Made by a program: the position numbers and the translations under genes. A stretch of 64,000 nt of DNA, taken from Myxococcales bacterium. Lineage in GTDB: Bacteria > Myxococcota_A > Polyangia > Nannocystales > Nannocystaceae. The notes beneath the pieces are model-generated. The model had not been told where the DNA came from and did no database searches. It worked only from the letters and a program-made list of their open reading frames with translations. Each line of letters begins with the position of its first letter. Positions within the stretch are counted from its first letter, which is position 1. The stretch is taken from the NCBI GenBank assembly GCA_014240065.1, contig JAAZXR010000017.1, forward strand, positions 1 through 64,000, in the 5' to 3' direction. Below are positions 29,580 through 37,072 of this stretch, one piece after another.

Positions 29580-30005
29580 CTACGCCAGGGCCGCCGCTGC
29601 TCCCTGGGTCTCGAGCATGTCGGCCCACGCTTCTAGATAGCGGACGAGATCGCCGCGGTCGTTGCGGCGCAGGGGCTCGGGCCCGCCAGGCAGGTACGTG
29701 AGGATCTCGCGGTTGCGCAGGTGTTCCAGATCTGCGAGCGCTCCCACGGAGAAGCCGAACCGGACCATCCGCGCGGCGACGTCCTCTAGATCGAGCCCGC
29801 TGACGGGGCACGAATTATTCAGGTGTTCCGTCCATTCACCGGCGACCATGCGATAGATCTCGCGGTCATCGAGCGCCGTGATCGTCTGGGCCAGGTGTCC
29901 GCAGTTGCACTGACCGGCGTGACCCCAGTGGTATTGGGCGCCGCCCCGCAGCCTCGCGGCCGTCTCCCGCAACGCTCGGATGATCCTCGGGCTCGGCTCT
30001 CTCAC
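29580..30005 (-). CDS. Conserved hypothetical protein with a CNCGH motif
   Basis: 141 aa from GTG 30005. Not recognised as a named family. The most striking part is QYHWGHAGQCNCGHLAQTI (about 25-43), with two Cys, three His and aromatics that could bind a metal. NSCPVSGLD adds another Cys. The rest is helical (DLEDVAARMVRFGFSV, ADLEHLRNREILTYL). No signal peptide or membrane segment. Convergent with cutA. The motif looks like one that is conserved in uncharacterised Bacteroidota and Myxococcota proteins; no function is claimed. Confidence 0.6.
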   Translation of the reverse strand: MREPSPRIIRALRETAARLRGGAQYHWGHAGQCNCGHLAQTITALDDREIYRMVAGEWTEHLNNSCPVSGLDLEDVAARMVRFGFSVGALADLEHLRNREILTYLPGGPEPLRRNDRGDLVRYLEAWADMLETQGAAAALA

Positions 30006-30092
30006 CCTCGAAGCCTAGTCGGAAGATCCAAAAACGACAAGCCGCCCGGCGGACGGCGGCGCCGCGCCGATTCCACCCGCGGGGCGCCCGCG

Positions 30093-32279
30093 CTAGCCGC
30101 CGAGGTTCGTACGCAAGAAACTCCAGAGATCCGCCCACTCCTCGATTCGCTTGCGCGTGGGCTTGCCGGCGCCGTGGCCGGCCTTGGTGTCGACGCGAAT
30201 CATGACGGGCGCCGCGCCTTCGTGTCCGGCCTGCAGCGTGGCCGCGAACTTAAAGCTGTGCGAGGGCACGACGCGGTCGTCGTGATCGGCCGTGTAGATC
30301 AAGGTGGCGGGGTAGGCCGTCCCGGGTCTGACGTTGTGCACCGGGGAGTAGGCGTAGAGCGCCTCAAACTCCTCCTTGTTGTCCGAGGATCCGTAGTCGG
30401 AGACCCAGGCCCACCCGATCGTGAACAGGTGAAATCGCAGCATGTCCATCACCCCCACCCCCGCGAGCGCGGCGCCGAACAGGTCGGGGCGCTGGGTGAT
30501 CGACGCCCCCACCAACAGCCCCCCGTTGCTTCGGCCGCCGATCCCGAGGGTCTTCGGCGTCGCGATCCCCTGCGCGACGAGCCATTCCCCGGCCGCGATG
30601 AAATCGTCGAACACGTTCTGCTTTTGAGTCTTCGTCCCTGCGAGGTGCCACGCCTCGCCGTACTCCCCTCCCCCGCGGAGGTTGGGCTGGGCGTAGATGC
30701 CCCCCTGCTCGACCCACACCGCGTCTGGCACGGAGAACCGCGGGGTCAAGGAGATGTTAAATCCGCCGTAGCCATACAGATAGGTCGGCTGCGTGCCGTC
30801 GGGCACCACGTCCGCGCGATGGACGATGAACATCGGGACTTTCGTTCCGTCTTTGCTCTCATAAAACACCTGCTTGGTGACGTAGGCGCTCGGATCGTAG
30901 TCAAGCTCGGGCGCCCGGTAGACCTCGCTGTCGCCGTCTTTCAAATCGAGCCTGTAGATCGTCGGCGGGCGGGTGAAGCTCTGGAATGAAAAGAACGTCT
31001 CGCTGTCCCCGGGATCTCCGCCAAAGCCTGAGGCCGAGCCGATGTCCGGCAACGCCAGATCCCGCAGCTTGTCGCCCTTCAGATCAAACATCGAGATTCG
31101 GCTGTGGGCGTCGTGGAGGTAGCTCGCGACGAAGCCGTCGCCCACGCGTGACACGCCGCGGAGGGTGTCTTCGTGCTCCGGGATGAGCTCTTTCCATCGC
31201 TCGACGTCGGCGGACTTCAGCCGCAGCTCGATCAATCGACCACGGGGCGCGCTGTGATCCGTACGAAACCAGAACCGCTCCTTGTCGTTACCCACGAACC
31301 CGTAGGAGGCGTCAAACTCAGGCAGCAGCGGTTTGACGTCGAGGCCCGCGACGCCGGACCTCCCAATCTTCGCGAAAAAGATCGCGTTCTTTTGTTCCGT
31401 GCCGACGTTGACGTCGATGACGACGTAGCGCCCGTCGTCGGTGACCGACGCGCCAAAACCCCACTCTGGCCGGTCGGGGCGCGCGTAGACGAGCGTGTCT
31501 TTGGACTGGTCCGTCCCGAGTCGGTGGTAATAGAGTTTTTGCTCACGGTTGACCCCCTCGTACTCGTTGCCCTCAGTCGGCGCGTCGTAGCGGCTGTAGA
31601 AGAACCCGGCGCCGTCGTGGGTCCACGAGGCCCCCGAGAACTTGCTCCACTCCACCACGTCCGCGAGGTCTCCTCCGGTCGCGATTTCGCGGATCCTCCA
31701 GGTCTTCCAGTCGGAGCCCGCGCTCGACAGGGCGTAGGCGAGGTGCTGCCCGTCATGAGAGATGGACAGCCCGTTCAACGCGACGGTCCCGTCGGCGGAG
31801 AGCTTGTTCGGGTCAAGGAGCACCCGGGGCTCCGCGTCGAGAGAATCCATCGTGTAGAGCACGCTTTGATTTTGGAGCCCGTCGTTCTTGAACACGAAGT
31901 AGCGCCCCCCCTCTTCGAAAGGGACCGAGTAGCGCTCGTAGTCCCACAGCGCCTCGAGTCGTCGCTGAAACGTCTCCCGATCCTTGAGGCGATTGAGATA
32001 TCCCTTCGTGACCTCGTTTTGGGACGCGACCCACGCGGCGGTCTCCGCCGAGTCGAGGTCCTCAAGCCACCGGTAGGGATCGGCCACGGCCACCCCATGG
32101 TAATCCTCGACGGTGTCCCCTCTCCTGCTCTCCGGGTACACGAAGGCGCCCGCGGAGGCGGCGGCGGTTTGCGCCCCGGCTCCCTCCGGAGTCCGCGTCT
32201 CCTGGTCGGCGCTGCGGTCGCAGGCGCCCGCGAGACTGAGAGCACAAAACAACCACACGACGCGATGACGGCTCGACAT
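30093..32279 (-). CDS. Prolyl oligopeptidase (S9A) lipoprotein
   Basis: 728 aa from ATG 32279 (MSSRHRVVWLFCALSLAGAC); the frame upstream of this is not coding. Lipobox LAGAC (Cys20) places it on the periplasmic or outer-membrane face. S9A start YPESRRGDTVEDYHGVAVADPYRWLED, a seven-bladed propeller (~90-440), then the alpha/beta-hydrolase domain with nucleophile GGRSNGGLL, Asp in TADHDDRVVP and His702 in KAGHGAGKPT. It cleaves after proline in short peptides. The full catalytic triad is present, so it should be active. Its C-terminal end converges on nothing: the next gene to the left is on the same strand. Confidence 0.93.
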   Translation of the reverse strand: MSSRHRVVWLFCALSLAGACDRSADQETRTPEGAGAQTAAASAGAFVYPESRRGDTVEDYHGVAVADPYRWLEDLDSAETAAWVASQNEVTKGYLNRLKDRETFQRRLEALWDYERYSVPFEEGGRYFVFKNDGLQNQSVLYTMDSLDAEPRVLLDPNKLSADGTVALNGLSISHDGQHLAYALSSAGSDWKTWRIREIATGGDLADVVEWSKFSGASWTHDGAGFFYSRYDAPTEGNEYEGVNREQKLYYHRLGTDQSKDTLVYARPDRPEWGFGASVTDDGRYVVIDVNVGTEQKNAIFFAKIGRSGVAGLDVKPLLPEFDASYGFVGNDKERFWFRTDHSAPRGRLIELRLKSADVERWKELIPEHEDTLRGVSRVGDGFVASYLHDAHSRISMFDLKGDKLRDLALPDIGSASGFGGDPGDSETFFSFQSFTRPPTIYRLDLKDGDSEVYRAPELDYDPSAYVTKQVFYESKDGTKVPMFIVHRADVVPDGTQPTYLYGYGGFNISLTPRFSVPDAVWVEQGGIYAQPNLRGGGEYGEAWHLAGTKTQKQNVFDDFIAAGEWLVAQGIATPKTLGIGGRSNGGLLVGASITQRPDLFGAALAGVGVMDMLRFHLFTIGWAWVSDYGSSDNKEEFEALYAYSPVHNVRPGTAYPATLIYTADHDDRVVPSHSFKFAATLQAGHEGAAPVMIRVDTKAGHGAGKPTRKRIEEWADLWSFLRTNLGG

Positions 32280-32322
32280 GCGCGGGTTGTACCAAACTCT
32301 GATCCCCGGCGCAGGCGCCCCG

Positions 32323-33288
32323 TCACGGGCTGGGGGGCCGCGCCGGCGCGAATTCGCGGAACTCCTCCAGGAGCTCGGGATCCAACGCGCGGGGTGCTCG
32401 CGCCACGTCCTCAAGTCGGAACGTGGACACGAGGTCTTGGGGTCGGGCGCTGCGTACATCGTGCGTGAGCATTCCCATGCTGCGTGCGAGGAAGGCGACC
32501 ACTCGGGTGGGGTCGGCGCCGCCCTCGCGCAGCGCGGTGAGGTCGGGGGCGCCGTGCCGCTTGCTGAGCTTTCGCCCGTCCGGCCCGTGAATGACCGGCA
32601 CGTGCGCATACCGTGGCCGCGCCCCGTGGTCCGTCGAGGCCGGCGTCGACGGGGACAGGGCCTCCATGATCGCGAGCTGTCGCGCCGTGCTGTCGAGCAG
32701 ATCGGCGCCCCGGAGGATATGGGTCATCTCCATTCGTAAGTCATCGACCGCGACCGCGAGCTGGTAGCTCCAGACCCCATCCGTCCGCCGCACGACGCAG
32801 GCGCCGACCGTCTCCTTCACGCGCTCTTCGACGACGCCCGCGCACGCGTCCTCGAAGCGCGTACAGGCCGGCCCCGGATCCCATCGCAGCGCCAGCGGAC
32901 GGTGTGGCTGCGCGGGGCGCTCGGCGCAGGTCCCCGCGTACGGCCCGCCGCCGCTCGCTCGCAACTCTCGTCGCGTACACGAGCACGGGAATGTGCTCAG
33001 GCGCGCGGCTGCCTCCGCGTAGATCTCACCGCGCTCGGACTGTCGATACGGGCCGAACCTCCCGCCGAGATCCGGGCCCTCGTCCCAGTCGATCCCGAGC
33101 CACCGCAAGTCTTCAAGCTGGTCGCTCTCGAGCGCCGGACGACATCGCACGGGATCCACATCTTCCACCCGCAGCACGAAGACGCCACCCAAGCGCCGCA
33201 CCTGGGTCCACGCGAGGAGCGCCGTGCGGGCGTTCCCGAGGTGGAGGCGCCCCGACGGCGTCGGCGCGAATCGTCCGCGGACCTTCAT
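32323..33288 (-). CDS. gluQ: Glutamyl-Q tRNA(Asp) synthetase
   Basis: 321 aa. Class I synthetase core: RFAPTPSGRLHLGNARTAL (HIGH-like HLGN), RVEDVDP, and KLSKRHGAPD (KMSKS-like KLSKR). A Cys cluster CSCTRREL...YAGTC forms the zinc site typical of GluQRS. The protein lacks the anticodon-binding C-terminal domain of full GluRS, as expected. It transfers glutamate to queuosine at position 34 of tRNA-Asp. The C-terminal ~35 residues are more variable. Lies 43 bp upstream of the prolyl oligopeptidase gene. Confidence 0.9.
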   Translation of the reverse strand: MKVRGRFAPTPSGRLHLGNARTALLAWTQVRRLGGVFVLRVEDVDPVRCRPALESDQLEDLRWLGIDWDEGPDLGGRFGPYRQSERGEIYAEAAARLSTFPCSCTRRELRASGGGPYAGTCAERPAQPHRPLALRWDPGPACTRFEDACAGVVEERVKETVGACVVRRTDGVWSYQLAVAVDDLRMEMTHILRGADLLDSTARQLAIMEALSPSTPASTDHGARPRYAHVPVIHGPDGRKLSKRHGAPDLTALREGGADPTRVVAFLARSMGMLTHDVRSARPQDLVSTFRLEDVARAPRALDPELLEEFREFAPARPPSP

Positions 33289-33373
33289 CGCCGTCGATGG
33301 TGCCTCCTTCTATCGTGGATGTCGAAATTGACGGGTGCGCCGCGCGGCCCCGCGAGAGCCGCCTCCCCACGTC

Positions 33374-33850
33374 TCACGGCAGGTATCGCTTCGGCAGTGG
33401 TTGCTCGGCCCTCTCGGGTGTCCACAGCAGCGACAGGATCCACCAGCGCTCGCCGTCGTGGCGCAGATGCAGGCTGTTGATCCCCCGCTCCTCATGACCG
33501 CCGCGCTCGCGCCTGTAGGTGCTGAACACCTGCGCGATCGGGCCGAATCGCTCGGTGCGTCTCGACAGCTCGCGCTCGCGCCGCGGGCCGCGCTCCTCCC
33601 GGAGGGCGAGGTAGGCCTCGACGCTCAACGGTCCGCGAAGTTCGTTGTCGTCGCCCGCGCCGACGATCGTGGCTTCGGGGGCGAACAGCGCCCGAAAGCG
33701 CGATGGTGGGCTCGACTCGGGGGAGGCGAGTTCGTAGAGATCCTGGACGACGTCGTCGATGGAGAAGCCGACCGTCTCCTCGGCCCGGCCGGACAAAATT
33801 TGATAGACACCGGAGCGCTGCGCCCCACCTCGAACAGGTTCTTCAGCCAC
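33374..33850 (-). CDS. NTF2/SnoaL-like domain protein
   Basis: Up to 158 aa from GTG 33850; the exact start is uncertain because no ribosome site stands out. The pattern of an N-terminal helix (SIDDVVQDLYELAS), then LFAPEATIVGAG, SVEAYLALREERG, and beta strands (ERFGPIAQVFSTYRRER, GINSLHLRHDGERWWILSLLWTPE) is the cone-shaped NTF2-like fold. Members range from small-molecule isomerases to binding scaffolds; nothing here picks out a reaction. Divergent from the mevalonate operon across a ~150-bp gap. Confidence 0.65.
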   Translation of the reverse strand: MAEEPVRGGAQRSGVYQILSGRAEETVGFSIDDVVQDLYELASPESSPPSRFRALFAPEATIVGAGDDNELRGPLSVEAYLALREERGPRRERELSRRTERFGPIAQVFSTYRRERGGHEERGINSLHLRHDGERWWILSLLWTPERAEQPLPKRYLP

Positions 33851-33946
33851 TGAATCCTCAACGTATCACACGTGAGGGTCCGCACCATCGCCGTCGAGAG
33901 TTCGCGGTGACAATCCCCTCCGGAGCGCTGTTCTCCGTCATTGAAC

Positions 33947-33987
33947 GTGCGTGGCGCGCACCAGGCCCCGCGTAAAAAGCTGGGGCC
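33947..33987 (+). promoter_or_regulatory. Two inverted repeats in the leader of the mevalonate-squalene operon
   Basis: The first is GTGCG/CGCAC (33947-33951 with 33957-33961, 5-nt loop). The second is GGCCCC/GGGGCC (33964-33969 with 33982-33987, 12-nt A-rich loop), ending right next to the GGGAGGAG ribosome site at 33988-33995. They could be an operator or an RNA leader structure controlling the operon. The 33851-33999 gap holds no gene and no convincing -35/-10 pair was found. Confidence 0.3.
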
Positions 33988-34068
33988 GGGAGGAGCTTTA
34001 TGAGCGGAATCTTGCAGGTGCGGGTAAGCTCCGATCCCACGGCGCTCCTCGCCGCACGGAGGCTCCCA

Positions 34069-35115
34069 ATGGCTGATCGTCTCGACATCTCCCAGCGAAA
34101 AAAGGACCACCTCGCGCTGTGCGCCGGCGACGACGTCGGCTTTCGAGGAAAGGGGACGCTGCTCGATCAGGTGGAGCTGATCCACAACGCGATGCCCGAG
34201 CTCCACCTCGACGAGGTGGACACGTCCATCGAGCTGTTCGGCAAGCGGCTGCGTGCGCCCGTGGTGATCTCGGCCATGACCGGAGGCACGCCGGAGGCCG
34301 CGGCGATCAACAAGGACCTCGCGCAGGTGGCGGAGGAGCTCGGGCTCGCCATCGGGCTCGGGAGTCAGCGCGCGATGTTCGAGCGACCCGACACCGCGTG
34401 GACGTTCCAGGTCCGTGACGTGGCGCCCGAGGTCCCGCTGTTCGCGAACCTCGGGCTGGTCCAAGCGCGACAGATGTCGACCGCGGACATTCGTAAGGTG
34501 TGCGCGGACGTCGGGGCAGACGCGCTCTGTGTGCATCTCAACCCCGCGATGGAGATCGTTCAACCCGGCGGCGACCGCGATTTCTCGGGTGGCTTCGCCG
34601 TGTTTGATCGGCTCATCAACGACCTCGGGATCCCAGTGATCGCGAAGGAGACGGGATGCGGCCTGTCAAGGGGGGTGGGTACGCTGCTGCGCCGGGCCGG
34701 TGTGACGCATGTGGACGTCAGCGGCGCCGGCGGGACCAGCTGGGTCGCGGTCGAGGCTCATCGCGCGCTCGACGATCAAAAGGCGCTGGCCGAAGAACTC
34801 TGGGACTGGGGGATCCCCACGGCGGCCTCGCTCGTCCAGCTCCGCGGACTCGGGCTGACGGCCATCGCCACGGGCGGCCTGCGCACGGGCACAGATGTCG
34901 CCCGCGCCATCGCCCTCGGTGCCCGCGCAGGCGGCTTGGCCGCGCCGGTGCTCAAGGCCTACAAGTCCGGCGGACGAGCGGGCGCGCGACAATTTTTAGA
35001 ACGCGTCATCATCACGGTCCGCAGCGTCATGTTGTTGACCGGCGCGCGGACCGTGGATGAACTCACTCAAACCCCCCGCATTCTTGGGCCCGACCTGCAG
35101 CGCTGGATCCCGTGA
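34069..35115 (+). CDS. fni: Isopentenyl-diphosphate isomerase, type 2 (FMN-dependent)
   Basis: 348 aa from ATG 34069 (MADRLDISQRKKDHL), preceded by GGAGG at 6 nt. An in-frame ATG at 34000 has an equally good GGGAGGAG site and would add 23 residues. Motifs: RKKDHL near the N-terminus, VISAMTGGT (FMN), GSQRAMFE, NLGLVQARQ, CVHLNPAMEIVQPGGDRDF (with the Q of the active site), DVSGAGGTSW and ATGGLRTGTDVARAIALGA. It interconverts IPP and DMAPP using reduced FMN and NADPH. First gene of the mevalonate-squalene operon; its stop overlaps the mvk start as GTGA. Confidence 0.93.
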   Translation: MADRLDISQRKKDHLALCAGDDVGFRGKGTLLDQVELIHNAMPELHLDEVDTSIELFGKRLRAPVVISAMTGGTPEAAAINKDLAQVAEELGLAIGLGSQRAMFERPDTAWTFQVRDVAPEVPLFANLGLVQARQMSTADIRKVCADVGADALCVHLNPAMEIVQPGGDRDFSGGFAVFDRLINDLGIPVIAKETGCGLSRGVGTLLRRAGVTHVDVSGAGGTSWVAVEAHRALDDQKALAEELWDWGIPTAASLVQLRGLGLTAIATGGLRTGTDVARAIALGARAGGLAAPVLKAYKSGGRAGARQFLERVIITVRSVMLLTGARTVDELTQTPRILGPDLQRWIP

Positions 35116-36044
35116 CCTTCGCGCTGCACCCTCACGCCACGGCGGCTGGCAAGGTCATCTTGCTCGGCGAACACGCCGTCGTATACGGGGAGCCCGCCCT
35201 CGCCGCGGGGCTCCCCGAGGGCCTCACGTTGCGGGCGACACCCCTCGGCGTGACGACCGAGGTGGCGACCCTGTCGATTCCCGCGTGGGAGATCGACGTG
35301 CAGCTCGACATCGAAAACGAGCACCCCGCCGCTCGCGCCGCCCTGGCCGTGCTTGGGCACTGCGACGCGCCGCTTCGCGGGTACCGGATCGTTGGAGACG
35401 CGCGCATCCCGGCGCGGGCCGGGCTCGGATCCTCCGCGACCCTCACGGTCGCGCTGGCGCGGCTCGGGCTCGGACCGCGCGCCGCGGCGAGCGCGATCCT
35501 GGAGGCCGCCACGGAGGGCGAGCGCGTGTTCCATGGCGCCCCCTCGGGCATCGACGCGCACGTCGCCTGCCACGGGGGGGTGGTGAAGTTCTCGCGCGAC
35601 CTCGGGGCGAACAGACTCGCGCTCGAACGATCCTTTGATCTCGTCATCGTGCCCACCGGCGTGCCCCGCGACACAGCGGTTCAGGTGGCGGGCGTGCGTG
35701 AACGGCTGGCGGCGAGCCCGGAGGTCTACGAGCCCTTGATTCGCGCCCTCGGTTCGACGACGATGGCCGGCATCGACGCCGTGCTCCATCACGACCTCGC
35801 GCGCCTCTCAACGCTCATGAATTCCGCCCATGACATGCTGAACGCCCTCGGTGTCGGGCATCCACAGCTCGACGAAGCGCGTCGCGACGCGCTCGAGGCC
35901 GGCGCCCTCGCGGCGAAGCTCACCGGCGCCGGCGGCGGCGGATGCGTCGTCGCCCTCCCCGCGAGCGGAGCCGTCGACGCGGTCATGGGTGGGCTCACAG
36001 AACGGGGGCACGCTCCCCTCATCGCGAGGATCGGGCCGCCATGA
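35112..36044 (+). CDS. mvk: Mevalonate kinase
   Basis: 310 aa from GTG 35112. GHMP kinase motifs: AAGKVILLGEHAVVYG (motif 1), ARAGLGSSATLTVAL (motif 2, ATP phosphate loop) and AKLTGAGGGGCVVAL (motif 3). The SGIDAHVACHGG stretch carries the catalytic Asp. It phosphorylates mevalonate to 5-phosphomevalonate. Distinguished from the other GHMP kinases here by the LGEHAVVYG form and length. Overlaps both neighbours by 4 bp, indicating translational coupling. Confidence 0.92.
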   Translation: MTFALHPHATAAGKVILLGEHAVVYGEPALAAGLPEGLTLRATPLGVTTEVATLSIPAWEIDVQLDIENEHPAARAALAVLGHCDAPLRGYRIVGDARIPARAGLGSSATLTVALARLGLGPRAAASAILEAATEGERVFHGAPSGIDAHVACHGGVVKFSRDLGANRLALERSFDLVIVPTGVPRDTAVQVAGVRERLAASPEVYEPLIRALGSTTMAGIDAVLHHDLARLSTLMNSAHDMLNALGVGHPQLDEARRDALEAGALAAKLTGAGGGGCVVALPASGAVDAVMGGLTERGHAPLIARIGPP

Positions 36045-37072
36045 GAGCGATGCGCGCCACGGCCCACACCAACATCGCGCTGGTGAAGTACTGGGGCAAG
36101 CGCCCGGACGGCGGCCGCGATCTCAACCTCCCCGCGGTCGGGTCGTTGTCCATGACCTTGGACGAATACCGCACCGTGACCGTCGTGCGACCCCGCGCCG
36201 CGGCGGACGCCTTCGCGCTGGACGGGGCGACGCTCACAGGCGCGGCCGCGGACCGCGTCGCCAAGCACCTCGACCGCGTGTGGCGCACGCGTGGAGCTGA
36301 GGCAGGCCCACGCCCCTCCTGCGAGGTGGACTCTGTCAATCACGTCCCTACCGCGGCGGGCCTCGCGTCTTCGGCGTCGGGCTTTGCGGCGCTGACCTTG
36401 GCGGCCGCGGCCGCGCTCTCCGAAGACATGGTCGAGGGCATGGCCGAGGGCGACGGCGCGGATCGTCGCCTCCTCAGCGCGCTGGCGCGGCGAGGTTCGG
36501 GCAGCGCCGCGCGATCACTTTGGGGCGGCTTCGTGCGTCTTGATCGCGGCGAAGAAGCCGACGGGCGCGATTGCATCGCGCGCCCGGTCGCGTCTCGTCA
36601 CCACTGGGATCTCAAGATGCTCATCGTCCACACGACCACCGGCGCGAAGACGGTCGGATCCACCGGCGGAATGGAGCTGTGCAAGAACACCTCGCCCTAC
36701 TACGGCGCGTGGGTAGCGTCCTCGCAGCGAGACCTTGATTCGGCGACCTCGCGGCTACAAAACCGGGATCTGCGCGGCCTGGGGGAGGTCATGGAGCACA
36801 GCTGTTTTAAGATGCACGCCTCCATGTGGGCGGCCCGGCCTCCCCTCATCTATTGGAACGGAGTGACCGTTGAGGTGATGCGCGAGGTCCAACGCGCCCG
36901 CGCCGACGGCCTGCAAGGATGGGCGACCTCGGACGCGGGGCCCCACGTCAAAGTGCTCTGCGAGGCGGCGACGGCGGACGCGCTCGTGGCCCGCCTGGAG
37001 TCCGTCGTCGGCGTGGTGGACGTGAAGGCCCTGGGCGTCGGTCCCGACCCAAAAGTGGAGGCGGCGACGTGA
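36041..37072 (+). CDS. mvaD: Diphosphomevalonate decarboxylase
   Basis: 343 aa from ATG 36041 (MRAMRATAHTNIALVKYWGK). Family signatures: the N-terminal HTNIALVKYWGKRPD, LSMTLDEYRT, and the GHMP loop PTAAGLASSASGFAAL. RGSGSAARSLWGGFV carries the catalytic Ser/Arg region, and DAGPHVKVLC lies near the C-terminus. It decarboxylates mevalonate diphosphate to IPP with ATP. Its presence with a phosphomevalonate kinase shows the classical (eukaryote/Gram-positive style) route instead of the archaeal one. Stop overlaps the next gene's GTG. Confidence 0.94.
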   Translation: MRAMRATAHTNIALVKYWGKRPDGGRDLNLPAVGSLSMTLDEYRTVTVVRPRAAADAFALDGATLTGAAADRVAKHLDRVWRTRGAEAGPRPSCEVDSVNHVPTAAGLASSASGFAALTLAAAAALSEDMVEGMAEGDGADRRLLSALARRGSGSAARSLWGGFVRLDRGEEADGRDCIARPVASRHHWDLKMLIVHTTTGAKTVGSTGGMELCKNTSPYYGAWVASSQRDLDSATSRLQNRDLRGLGEVMEHSCFKMHASMWAARPPLIYWNGVTVEVMREVQRARADGLQGWATSDAGPHVKVLCEAATADALVARLESVVGVVDVKALGVGPDPKVEAAT

